This document shows positions 33,733-41,870 of a stretch of 64,000 nt of DNA, one piece after another. Position 1 is the first letter of the stretch, and every line of letters starts with the position of its first letter. Source of the DNA: Thermonema lapsum (GTDB lineage Bacteria > Bacteroidota > Bacteroidia > Cytophagales > Thermonemataceae); NCBI RefSeq assembly GCF_011761635.1, contig NZ_JAASRN010000001.1, forward strand, positions 1,013,846-1,077,845. Direction: 5' to 3'. The notes below the pieces were generated by a model. The model did not search any database. It was given only the letters and a program-made list of their open reading frames with translations, and had not been told where the DNA came from. A program made the position numbers and the translations under genes.

Positions 33733-36700
33733 TCACTCTCCCACCATCACAAAAGCGCCCCAGTAATACGGCGCGCCGTACTTCTCTTTGAGTTTGTTTT
33801 GTGCCTGTGTGAATGCCTCTCGCTTCGGAAGTTTTTTCACAAGCAGGTTCTCATAAAAAAGACTCATCATTTCCTGCGTAGCTGTGTCATCTACTTTCCA
33901 GAGGCTCATCAGCACTGTCTTGGCGCCCGCCGTCTGAAATGCCCGCTGCAATCCAAAAACACCCTCTCCGTTCACTATCTCCCCCAAGCCCGTCTCACAT
34001 GCCGACAGCACCACCAAATCCGTGTGGTCTAAATTCAAATTCATCGCCTCTTGGGCAGTGAGTACCCCATTCTCTTTCCCCTCTTGCTCCCCATTTCTCA
34101 ATCCCTCCTCGGCGCCTGCCAACAACAAACCACAACGCAACAGCGGGTTCTCTAATAGAACCTCATGTTTCTGCAATCCCATCCTATCGTCTTTGTCGAT
34201 GATGGGTACATCTGCAAGGAAAAAGCCGTGGGTGGCTATGTGCAGAATATCAGGGTTTAAGATTTTCTTGAGATTGCCTTCGCTTGCCTGCTTGCCTGTG
34301 TAAATGAAGGTTTTGAGGTTTTGAGATTGAGCTAAACTTCCAATACTTTCTACTTCAACTTTTGTCCCAGGAAGCGCACTAATGCCTCCGCTTCCATCAA
34401 GAAAGCGTTGTGTCGTGTCTAACGGAATGGCAAAAGCGCTTCTGTCGGTGTTTGGGGAATTGGTTGGGCTCCCATAATCCGGGAAGCCAAACAAATGAAG
34501 CTCATACTCCTTGAAGTTCTTTTGAAGTTGCTTGCGTTTGTTAAACAATACCAAATCTTTGGTATTGCTCACAAGCTGGACATTCGTCTCCTCAAGCACA
34601 TACTTGCCTGTCTCTGGGTTCTGAAGCGTGAGCAAATTCAGTTGGTGATACACCCCATCAGCAGAAAAATATACTTTCTGTGCCGTACCGATTTTGTCTT
34701 TGATGGGTTTCCAAAATTTGTTGTATGAAAGTCTATCTGTTCTCTTGAGTTTGATACAGTTTCTGTAATAGTTAATGCCCCGTTTCTCCATTGCGTTGCC
34801 ATCTGACAAAACCACTATCTCAGGATAATTTTCCGTCTCGGGCTTCACGATAAGCGCAATATACACCACAGAATCTGTCCAATCTTTATCGTAGTAGCGT
34901 GTCCTTATCATCTCCACGGCTACTTCACCTTTTTTGAGTTGCTTTTGTACGTCTTGCCAAGTGTAGCGGCGTTTGTCTTGGGCAGTGGCAAACAACTCCG
35001 ACTTGCTCGAAAGCTGTTTTTCCAATTCATTCACTTCTGCCTCCAATTGCGCTTGGTTGATGCCCTGTTTCTCTTTCTCCGAGAGGCTCATCTGATACAC
35101 CTTTGCCAGATACTCTCGTTTGGCTTTCCAGTTGGCGTATAGGTCTATCAGGTTTTGGTCTTTGCTACTCAGGATGCGTTCTTTGATTTTGACACTTGTG
35201 TTGAAAAGCAAAGCCTTGGTGGCGAGTTGGTTGTTGTAGGCGTGCGATAGAATCGCAGGGTTTTCTTGGTATCTTTTAAGTGAAAAAGAGTTGAAAATCT
35301 CAAAATGATAGGCAAAACTTTTGTAAAAGAGGGCTTTCTCCTTCTCAGAAAGGTGAGAAAAATTGTTCTCTATTTGGGCTAATAAGCCGCTAAGTACCTC
35401 CAGGAAAAACGGCTCCGCCTTGGAATACAAGCCTTGGTCTTCATACAAAGCTGCCAAATTGCCACAAGAAGTGGCATAAGCAGGGTGTTCTTTGCCCAAA
35501 ACCTTTTCACGGATATTCTTCGCTTCCACCAACAAAGGCTCTGCCTTGGAATACAAACCTTGGTTTTCATATAAAAGCCCTAAATTGTTGCAAGACAGGG
35601 CATAATCAGGATGTTCTTTGCCCAAAACCTTTTCAAAGATATTCTTCGCTTCCACCAACAGAGGCTCTGCCTTAGAATACAATCCTTGGGCTCCATATAA
35701 AGCTGCCAAATTGTTGCAAGACAGGGCATAAGCAGGGTGTTCTTTGCCCAATACTTTTTCACGAATATTCTTGGCTTCCACCAATAAAGGCTCTGCCTTG
35801 GAATACAATCCTTGGGCTCCATATAAAGCTGCCAAATTGTTGCAAGACATGGCATAATCAGGGTGTTCTTTGCCAAAGACCTTTTCATAAATATTCTTCG
35901 CTTCCACATACAATGGCTCTGCCTTGGAATACAATCCTTGGGCTTTATATAGACCTGCCAAATTGTTGCAAGACAGGGCATAATCAGGGTGTTCTTTGCC
36001 TAAGACCTTTGCAAGAATATCCTTCGCTTCTACCAACAAAGGCTCTGCCTTCGAGTACAAGCCTTGAGATTCATACAAAGAAGCCAAATTATTGCAAGAA
36101 CTGGCGTAATCAGGATGTTCTTTGCCTAAGACCTTTGCACGAATATCCTTCGCTTCCACATACAATGGCTCTGCCTTGGAATACAATCCTTGTTTTTCAT
36201 ACAAAGCTGCCAAATTGTTGCAAGACCGGGCATAATCAGGGTGTTCTTTGCCAAAGACCTTTTCATAAATATTCTTCGCTTCCACATACAAAGGCTCCGC
36301 CTTGGAATACAAACCTTGTTCATTATACAAAGCTGCCAAATTGTTGCAAGACCGGGCATAATCGGGGTGTTCTTTGCCAAAGACCTTTTCATAAATATTC
36401 TTCGCTTCCACATACAAAGGCTCCGCCTTGGAATACAAACCTTGGGCTTCATACAAAGCTGCCAAATTGTTGCAAAAAGTGGCATAATAAGGGTGTTCTT
36501 TGCCAAAGACCTTTTCATAAATATTCTTCGCTTCCACATACAAAGGCTCCGCCTTGGAATACAAACCTTGTTCATTATACAAAGCTGCCAAATTGTTGCA
36601 AGACCGGGCATAATCGGGGTGTTCTTTGCCAAAGACCTTTTCAACAATATCCTTAGCTTCCACATACAATGGCTCTGCCTTGGAATACAAACCTTGTTTT

Positions 36701-39570
36701 TCATACAAAGCTGCCAAATTGTTGCAAAAAGTGGCATAATCAGGGTGTTCTTTGCCAAAGACCTTTGCATAAATATTCTTGGCTTCCACGAACAAAGGCT
36801 CTGCCTTAGAATACATGCCTTGGTTTGCGTATAAAAACCCTAAGTTGTTGCAAGAAGTAGCATAATCAGGGTGTTCTTTGCCTAATACCCTTTCACGAAT
36901 ATTCTTCGCTTCCACCAACAAAGGCTCTGCCTTAGAATACAATCCTTGTTTTTCATATAAAAGCCCTAAATTGCTGCAAGAAATGGCATAATCAGGGTGT
37001 TCTTTGCCAAAGACCTTTGCACGAATATCCTTCGCTTCCACATACAATAGCTCTGCCTTCGAGTACAAACCTTGGGCTTCATATAGAACTGCCAAATTGT
37101 TGCAAGAAGTGGCATAATCAGGGTGTTCTTTGCCAAAGACCTTTGCAACAATATCCTTAGCTTCCACATATAATGGCTCTGCCTTGGAATACAAACCTTG
37201 GGCTTTATACAAAGCTGCCAAATTGTTGCAAGAAATGGCATAATCAGGGTGTTCTTTGCCCAAGACCTTTTCACGAATATTCTTCGCTTCCACATACAAT
37301 GGCTCTGCCTTGGAATACAATCCTTGGTTTTCATATAGACCTGCCAAATTGTTGCAAGTAGTGGCATAATCGGGGTGTTCTTTGCCAAAGACCTTTGCAA
37401 CAATATCCTTAGCTTCCACATATAATGGCTCTGCCTTGGAATACAATCCTTGGGCTTTATACAAAGCTGCCAAATTGTTGCAAGACCGGGCATAATCGGG
37501 GTGTTCTTTGCCAAAGACCTTTTCATAAATATTCTTCGCTTCCACATACAAAGGCTCCGCCTTGGAATACAAACCTTGTTCATTATACAAAGCTGCCAAA
37601 TTGTTGCAAGAAGTGGCATAATAAGGGTGTTCTTTGCCAAAGACCTTTGCAACAATATCCTTAGCTTCTACATACAAAGGCTCTGCCTTCGAGTACAAGC
37701 CTTGCGTTCTGTATAATTCTGCCAAATTGTTGCAAGAAGTGGCATAATCAGAGTGTTCTTTGCCAAAGACCTTTTCATAAATATTCTTCGCTTCCACATA
37801 CAATGGCTCTGCCTTGAAATACAAACCTTGGGCTTTATACAAAGCTGCCAAATTGTTGCAAGACAGGGCATAAGCAGGGTGTTCTTTGCCAAAGACCTTT
37901 GCATAAATATTCTTCGCTTCCACATACAATGGCTCTGCCTTGGAATACAAACCTTGGTCGTAGTACAAAGCTGCCAAATTGTTGCAAGACAGGGCATAAT
38001 CAGGGTGTTCTGTACCCAAGACCTTTGCATAAATATTCTTCGCTTCCACATACAATGGCTCCGCCTTGGAATACATGCCTTGGTTTGCGTATAAAAACCC
38101 TAAGTTGTTGCAAGAAGTAGCATAATCAGGGTGTTCTTTGCCTAAGACCTTTGCATAAATATTCTTGGCTTCCACGAGCAAAGGCTCTGCCTTGGAATAT
38201 ATGCCTTGTTTTGCATACAAACCTGCCAAATTGTTGCAAGACAGGGCATAAGCAGGGTGTTCTTTGCCTAAGACCTTTTCACGAATATTCTTCGCTTCCA
38301 CATACAATGGCTCTGCCTTGGAATACAATCCTTGGGCTTCATACAAAACTGCCAAATTGTTGCAAGACAGGGCATAATCAGGGTGTTCTTTGCCTAAGAC
38401 CTTTTCACGAATATTCTTGGCTTCCACATACAATGGCTCTGCCTTGGAATATATGCCTTGTTTTGCATACAAACCTGCCAAATTGTTGCAAGAAGTGGCA
38501 TAATCGGGATGTTCTTTGCCCAAGACCTTTGCACGAATATTCTTCGCTTCCAAATACAATGGCTCTGCCTTGGAATACAATCCTTGGGCTTCATACAAAG
38601 CTGCCAAATTGTTGCAAGAGGTGGCATAATCGGGATGTTCTTTGCCAAAGACCTTTTCATAAATATTCTTCGCTTCCACATACAATGGCTCTGCCTTGGA
38701 ATATATGCCTTGTTTTGCATACAAACCTGCCAAATTGTTGCAAGAAGTGGCATAATCGGGATGTTCTTTGCCCAAGACCTTTGCACGAATATTCTTCGCT
38801 TCCACATACAATGGCTCTGCCTTGGAATACAATCCTTGGGCTTCATACAAAGCTGCCAAATTGTTGCAAGAAGTGGCATAAGAAGGATGTTCTTTGCCAA
38901 AGACCTTTGCATAAATATTCTTGGCTTCCACATACAATGGCTCTGCCTTCGAGTACAAGCCTTGCGTTCTGTATAATTCTGCCAAATTGTTGCAAGAAGT
39001 GGCATAATCAGGGTGTTCTTTACCCAATACTTTTTCACGAATATTCTTGGCTTCCACATACAATGGCTCTGCCTTGGAATACAAACCTTGTTCATTATAC
39101 AAAGCTGCCAAATTGTGGCAAGAATTGGCATAATCGGGGTCTTCCTTGCCCAATATCTTTTCAAAAAGATTCTTGGTTTCCACCAGCAAAGGCTCTGCCT
39201 TGGAATACAAGCCTTGGGCTTCATATAGACCTGCCAAATTGTTGCAAGACATGGCATAATAAGGGTGTTCTTTGCCAAAGACCTTTGCATAAATATTCTT
39301 CGCTTCCACCAACAAAGGCTCTGCCTGCGAATACATGCCTTGGTTTTGGTACAAAGCCCCTAAAATGTGGCAAGAAACAGCATAAGAAGGATGTTCTTTG
39401 CCAAACTCTTTTTCCGCTTGAGTTTTAGCCTTCTCAAATATTGCTATTGCCTCGGCATACTTGCCTTCTTGGTATAGTGTGACGCCTTGTTGGGTAAGTG
39501 TTTCCCAATCTTGGGCTTTGAGGAACACAGTCGGAAGTATCCACACGGCAAGGAAAATGAACTTTTTCAT
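33733..39570 (-). CDS. Giant secreted TPR-CHAT protease (32 kinesin-light-chain-type TPRs)
   Basis: 1945 residues. Signal peptide 1-20 (ILPTVFLKAQ). From residue 67 to about 1410 there are 32 tandem 42-residue TPRs with consensus CNNLAALYEAQGLYSKAEP, then LYVEAKNIYEKVFGKEHPDY, nearly identical between units and each with Cys at position 1. Residues 1411-1620 are a helical spacer. Residues about 1620-1945 are a CHAT (caspase-like) domain with His1781 in HIATHGFF and Cys1858 in LSACETGLG, so both catalytic residues are present. TPR-CHAT proteins are peptidases controlled by their TPRs (as in Craspase); here the signal peptide suggests action outside the cytoplasm. The substrate is unknown. No csm/cas gene is near. 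Confidence 0.9.
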   Translation of the reverse strand: MKKFIFLAVWILPTVFLKAQDWETLTQQGVTLYQEGKYAEAIAIFEKAKTQAEKEFGKEHPSYAVSCHILGALYQNQGMYSQAEPLLVEAKNIYAKVFGKEHPYYAMSCNNLAGLYEAQGLYSKAEPLLVETKNLFEKILGKEDPDYANSCHNLAALYNEQGLYSKAEPLYVEAKNIREKVLGKEHPDYATSCNNLAELYRTQGLYSKAEPLYVEAKNIYAKVFGKEHPSYATSCNNLAALYEAQGLYSKAEPLYVEAKNIRAKVLGKEHPDYATSCNNLAGLYAKQGIYSKAEPLYVEAKNIYEKVFGKEHPDYATSCNNLAALYEAQGLYSKAEPLYLEAKNIRAKVLGKEHPDYATSCNNLAGLYAKQGIYSKAEPLYVEAKNIREKVLGKEHPDYALSCNNLAVLYEAQGLYSKAEPLYVEAKNIREKVLGKEHPAYALSCNNLAGLYAKQGIYSKAEPLLVEAKNIYAKVLGKEHPDYATSCNNLGFLYANQGMYSKAEPLYVEAKNIYAKVLGTEHPDYALSCNNLAALYYDQGLYSKAEPLYVEAKNIYAKVFGKEHPAYALSCNNLAALYKAQGLYFKAEPLYVEAKNIYEKVFGKEHSDYATSCNNLAELYRTQGLYSKAEPLYVEAKDIVAKVFGKEHPYYATSCNNLAALYNEQGLYSKAEPLYVEAKNIYEKVFGKEHPDYARSCNNLAALYKAQGLYSKAEPLYVEAKDIVAKVFGKEHPDYATTCNNLAGLYENQGLYSKAEPLYVEAKNIREKVLGKEHPDYAISCNNLAALYKAQGLYSKAEPLYVEAKDIVAKVFGKEHPDYATSCNNLAVLYEAQGLYSKAELLYVEAKDIRAKVFGKEHPDYAISCSNLGLLYEKQGLYSKAEPLLVEAKNIRERVLGKEHPDYATSCNNLGFLYANQGMYSKAEPLFVEAKNIYAKVFGKEHPDYATFCNNLAALYEKQGLYSKAEPLYVEAKDIVEKVFGKEHPDYARSCNNLAALYNEQGLYSKAEPLYVEAKNIYEKVFGKEHPYYATFCNNLAALYEAQGLYSKAEPLYVEAKNIYEKVFGKEHPDYARSCNNLAALYNEQGLYSKAEPLYVEAKNIYEKVFGKEHPDYARSCNNLAALYEKQGLYSKAEPLYVEAKDIRAKVLGKEHPDYASSCNNLASLYESQGLYSKAEPLLVEAKDILAKVLGKEHPDYALSCNNLAGLYKAQGLYSKAEPLYVEAKNIYEKVFGKEHPDYAMSCNNLAALYGAQGLYSKAEPLLVEAKNIREKVLGKEHPAYALSCNNLAALYGAQGLYSKAEPLLVEAKNIFEKVLGKEHPDYALSCNNLGLLYENQGLYSKAEPLLVEAKNIREKVLGKEHPAYATSCGNLAALYEDQGLYSKAEPFFLEVLSGLLAQIENNFSHLSEKEKALFYKSFAYHFEIFNSFSLKRYQENPAILSHAYNNQLATKALLFNTSVKIKERILSSKDQNLIDLYANWKAKREYLAKVYQMSLSEKEKQGINQAQLEAEVNELEKQLSSKSELFATAQDKRRYTWQDVQKQLKKGEVAVEMIRTRYYDKDWTDSVVYIALIVKPETENYPEIVVLSDGNAMEKRGINYYRNCIKLKRTDRLSYNKFWKPIKDKIGTAQKVYFSADGVYHQLNLLTLQNPETGKYVLEETNVQLVSNTKDLVLFNKRKQLQKNFKEYELHLFGFPDYGSPTNSPNTDRSAFAIPLDTTQRFLDGSGGISALPGTKVEVESIGSLAQSQNLKTFIYTGKQASEGNLKKILNPDILHIATHGFFLADVPIIDKDDRMGLQKHEVLLENPLLRCGLLLAGAEEGLRNGEQEGKENGVLTAQEAMNLNLDHTDLVVLSACETGLGEIVNGEGVFGLQRAFQTAGAKTVLMSLWKVDDTATQEMMSLFYENLLVKKLPKREAFTQAQNKLKEKYGAPYYWGAFVMVGE
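35341..39372 (-). repeat. Tandem array of 32 units of 126 bp (TPR-coding)
   Basis: In-frame 126-bp repeats within the TPR-CHAT gene. Neighbouring units differ by only a few bases and alternate among a small set of variants (NIYEKVF, NIREKVL, DIVAKVF and so on), which points to recent expansion or gene conversion. Short-read assembly of this segment could be wrong in unit number. Confidence 0.92.
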
Positions 39571-39714
39571 ATGATGAATATTTTGCCATTAGTAAATTCA
39601 ATCTATGAGGGTCTCGCTTTCTAAGTTAAAAAAACTGCATCTTTTGGAAAATTTTCTGAATCATTACCTAAAGAAAACAACTAACTCGCTGCACAGCAAC
39701 TTATCCAGAGAGCA

Positions 39715-39749
39715 AAGCCCTGACAGGTTTTGAAAACCTGCCAGGGCTT
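39715..39749. repeat. Palindromic repeat, copy C (with compensatory change)
   Basis: aagccctgacaggtttt, one G, aaaacctgccagggctt. Compared with copies A and B the outer stem base a changed to c and its partner t to g, keeping the pairing. Confidence 0.85.
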
Positions 39750-39825
39750 GCTTGTAGCGCCCGAGCGTTTACAAAGGTAAGCGCATACAAAGCCCGCAAC
39801 AGCAGCATGGCACTTATTCACTCGC

Positions 39826-39906
39826 CCACCATCACAAAAGCGCCCCAAAAATACGGCGCGCCGTACTTCTCTTTGAGTTTGTTTTGTGCCTGTGTGAATG
39901 CCTCTC
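39826..39906 (-). pseudogene. Short duplicate of the TPR-CHAT gene 3' end (copy C)
   Basis: About 80 nt matching the last 27 codons of the CHAT gene ([20 protein letters not shown] and stop), with the same downstream sequence and palindrome (39715-39825). The match stops after gtgaatgcctctc, where a STAS-like gene remnant begins on the other strand. Confidence 0.8.
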
Positions 39907-40216
39907 TCTCAGACGAAGCATTTATGGAAGGTATGCAAGCTTATGCCTCTTGGGGAGAACAGAACCGACCTCATCGCCTGCTGCTGGATAACCGGCAGAT
40001 GCATTATATCATATCACCCAAAATGCAAGAATGGGTTGCTCAACACATCTCTCCTCGCACTCATTGTGTGAAGCGTATGGGGTAGTTGTATCGCCAGACC
40101 TCTTTGCAGGAATTTCTGCAGAAGAAGGGTTGGATGAAATAGGCGAAGTGCGCACCATGCAGAGGCGTATTTTCCAAGATGTAGAGACTGCCAGACAATG
40201 GCTGACGGAAGAATAA
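39907..40216 (+). pseudogene. Remnant of a STAS/SpoIIAA-like protein gene (5' truncated, frameshifted)
   Basis: The plus strand reads AFMEGMQAYASWGEQNRP, then LLLDNRQMHYIISPKMQEW, then after a one-base shift near 40070-40080 VVVSPDLFAGISAEEGLDE and MQRRIFQDVETARQWLTEE with stop at 40216. This is the layout of the small STAS/SpoIIAA-like proteins common in Cytophagales. The 5' end is replaced by the CHAT duplicate, and the frameshift breaks the rest. Confidence 0.65.
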
Positions 40217-40221
40217 AGTAA

Positions 40222-40248
40222 AAAGGGCGACCTTCTGAAGTCGCCCTT
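40222..40248 (-). terminator. Intrinsic terminator of tRNA-Glu
   Basis: Nine-bp stem aagggcgac / gtcgccctt (40223-40231 with 40240-40248); on the minus strand it ends in TTTTT. It begins right at the tRNA's CCA end. Confidence 0.8.
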
Positions 40249-40323
40249 GGTGACCCGTACGGGACTCGAACCCGTGTTTCCACCGTGAAAGGGTGGCGTC
40301 CTAGACCGCTAGACGAACGGGCC
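40248..40323 (-). tRNA. tRNA-Glu (TTC anticodon), CCA encoded
   Basis: Minus strand: acceptor ggcccgt with acgggtc, D arm gtctagcggtctaggac, anticodon stem ccacc/ggtgg around ctttcac (anticodon TTC), T arm acggg-ttcgagt-cccgt, discriminator A and an encoded CCA. All stems pair. Confidence 0.95.
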
Positions 40324-40341
40324 CTGTGTCATTTTGCTTTG

Positions 40342-40372
40342 CAAAGGTAATCTATCTTTCCGTGCCCTCCAA
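40342..40372 (-). promoter_or_regulatory. Bacteroidota-type promoter of tRNA-Glu
   Basis: On the minus strand TTG (40370-40372), 20 nt spacer, TACCTTTG (40342-40349); the tRNA starts 19 nt further. Confidence 0.7.
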
Positions 40373-40498
40373 ATAAATTAGCATTTTTTTTCAAAATCCG
40401 AACTATTAGATTGCTTTTTAAGCAGTTGCTTAAAAAAGACAAATAACAGGAAGCCACCCCTACGGTAGGGGTTGGCTTTAGCCTTTCATTCAAGGCAT

Positions 40499-41803
40499 CT
40501 ACAAGCTCCAATATCTACAAGAAACTTTTTCTGCTATCTTACGCCAGATGCCTTTCAGGTCTATCAAGACACCAGCGGGCTGCAATAGTGCCTTGAGTTC
40601 TTTTTCCTGCCACGCTTTGTATTCATTATGAGGCACAGCCAATATGATGGCTTGATAAGGTCCCTCTGGTGCTGCACTTAGTTTTAGACCATACTCCTCT
40701 TCCACTTCTTCACTTTCGGCGTGAGGGTCAATGATGCTCACATTTAAGTGAAAAGACTGCAACTCATGCACCAAGTCCGCTACTTTGGAATTGCGTATGT
40801 CCTTTACGTTTTCCTTGAAAGTGATGCCAGCAACCAGTACTTTGGCAGTACGTAAATCGTGCCCTTCTTCTAAGAGCAATTGCACTACTCGCTTGGCTAC
40901 GTGCGCTGCCATACGGTCGTTGATACCTCGCCCGCTCAGTATCACTTCGGGGTAGTGCCCAATGGCTTTAGCCTTGTAAGTCAAATAATAAGGGTCCACG
41001 CCTATGCAATGCCCACCTACCAAACCCGGCACAAAACGCAGAAAATTCCACTTGGTAGCGGCTGCTTCCAACACATCGTAGGTATTGATGTTCATTTTGT
41101 CGAATATCATCGACAACTCGTTCATCAGAGCAATATTCAAGTCGCGTTGTGTGTTTTCTATGACCTTGGCTGCTTCTGCCACCTTGATGGAAGGGGCGCG
41201 GTGCACGCCGGCATCCACCACCAGCCCATACACCCGAGCAACGGTATCGAGCGACTCGGGGCAACAAGCTGCTACTACCTTTACTATCGTACGCAAAGTG
41301 TGCTCTTTGTCGCCCGGATTGATACGCTCCGGTGAATACCCCACCTTAAAATCGCGGCATGCCTTCAATCCCGAGAGGCGTTCCAAAATAGGTACACAGT
41401 CCTCTTCGGTGCAGCCCGGATAGACCGTAGATTCATATACTACATAATCGCCTTTCTTCAATACTTTTCCCACTGTTTCTGTAGCTGAAAGCAAGGGGCG
41501 TAAATCGGGCTGAGTATGGCGGTCAACAGGCGTGGGCACTGCTACTATATAAAAACGCGCCTGCTGCAAGTCCTCTATCTTGTCTGTAAAAAGTATGTCT
41601 TTTCCTTCAAAATCGGTAGAGGGAAGCTCACCGCTCGGGTCTATAGCTTGGCGCATCATGGCTATGCGCTTGCTGTTGATGTCAAAACCAATGACACGCA
41701 CCTTTTCGGCAAAAGCCAAGGCGAGGGGCAAACCTACATACCCCAAGCCAATAACAGCAATGGGCGCTTTTTTCTCAATGATTTCTTGGTACAGTTGACT
41801 CAT
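40499..41803 (-). CDS. Nucleotide sugar dehydrogenase (UDP-HexNAc/UDP-glucose 6-dehydrogenase family)
   Basis: 434 residues, full length. N-terminal NAD fold IAVIGLGYVGLPLALAFAEK (residues 15-34), central dimer domain with the catalytic Cys in FVPGLVGGHCIGVDPYYLT (about 247-265), and the C-terminal UDP-binding domain with VLVAGITFKENVKDIRNSKV. The VGGHCIGVDPYYL form is that of the WbpA/TviB/WecC group that oxidises UDP-N-acetylhexosamines to uronic acids for surface polysaccharide. No polysaccharide cluster is adjacent, so the product is uncertain. Confidence 0.9.
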   Translation of the reverse strand: MSQLYQEIIEKKAPIAVIGLGYVGLPLALAFAEKVRVIGFDINSKRIAMMRQAIDPSGELPSTDFEGKDILFTDKIEDLQQARFYIVAVPTPVDRHTQPDLRPLLSATETVGKVLKKGDYVVYESTVYPGCTEEDCVPILERLSGLKACRDFKVGYSPERINPGDKEHTLRTIVKVVAACCPESLDTVARVYGLVVDAGVHRAPSIKVAEAAKVIENTQRDLNIALMNELSMIFDKMNINTYDVLEAAATKWNFLRFVPGLVGGHCIGVDPYYLTYKAKAIGHYPEVILSGRGINDRMAAHVAKRVVQLLLEEGHDLRTAKVLVAGITFKENVKDIRNSKVADLVHELQSFHLNVSIIDPHAESEEVEEEYGLKLSAAPEGPYQAIILAVPHNEYKAWQEKELKALLQPAGVLIDLKGIWRKIAEKVSCRYWSL

Positions 41804-41870
41804 GTATTTTCAAGTGCTTTTGCAAGATAAAAGATGTACAAAGGTAAAAAGATTGGCTTTTTCACGTATA

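Noticed and set aside
35341-39372. Repeat array as a possible CRISPR
   Set aside because: The period is 126 bp with no unique spacers, and it encodes in-frame TPRs.
35379-39428. Many long open frames on both strands across the TPR array (for example 425 codons on the plus strand, 38151-39428)
   Set aside because: They repeat with the same 126-bp period and mirror the TPR codons; the sense frame is one continuous protein with a signal peptide and a CHAT domain, so the others are shadows.
33733-39570. Link of the TPR-CHAT protein to a type III-E CRISPR (Craspase) system
   Set aside because: No cas7-11 or CRISPR array is in the window, and the protein has a signal peptide; only the architecture is shared.
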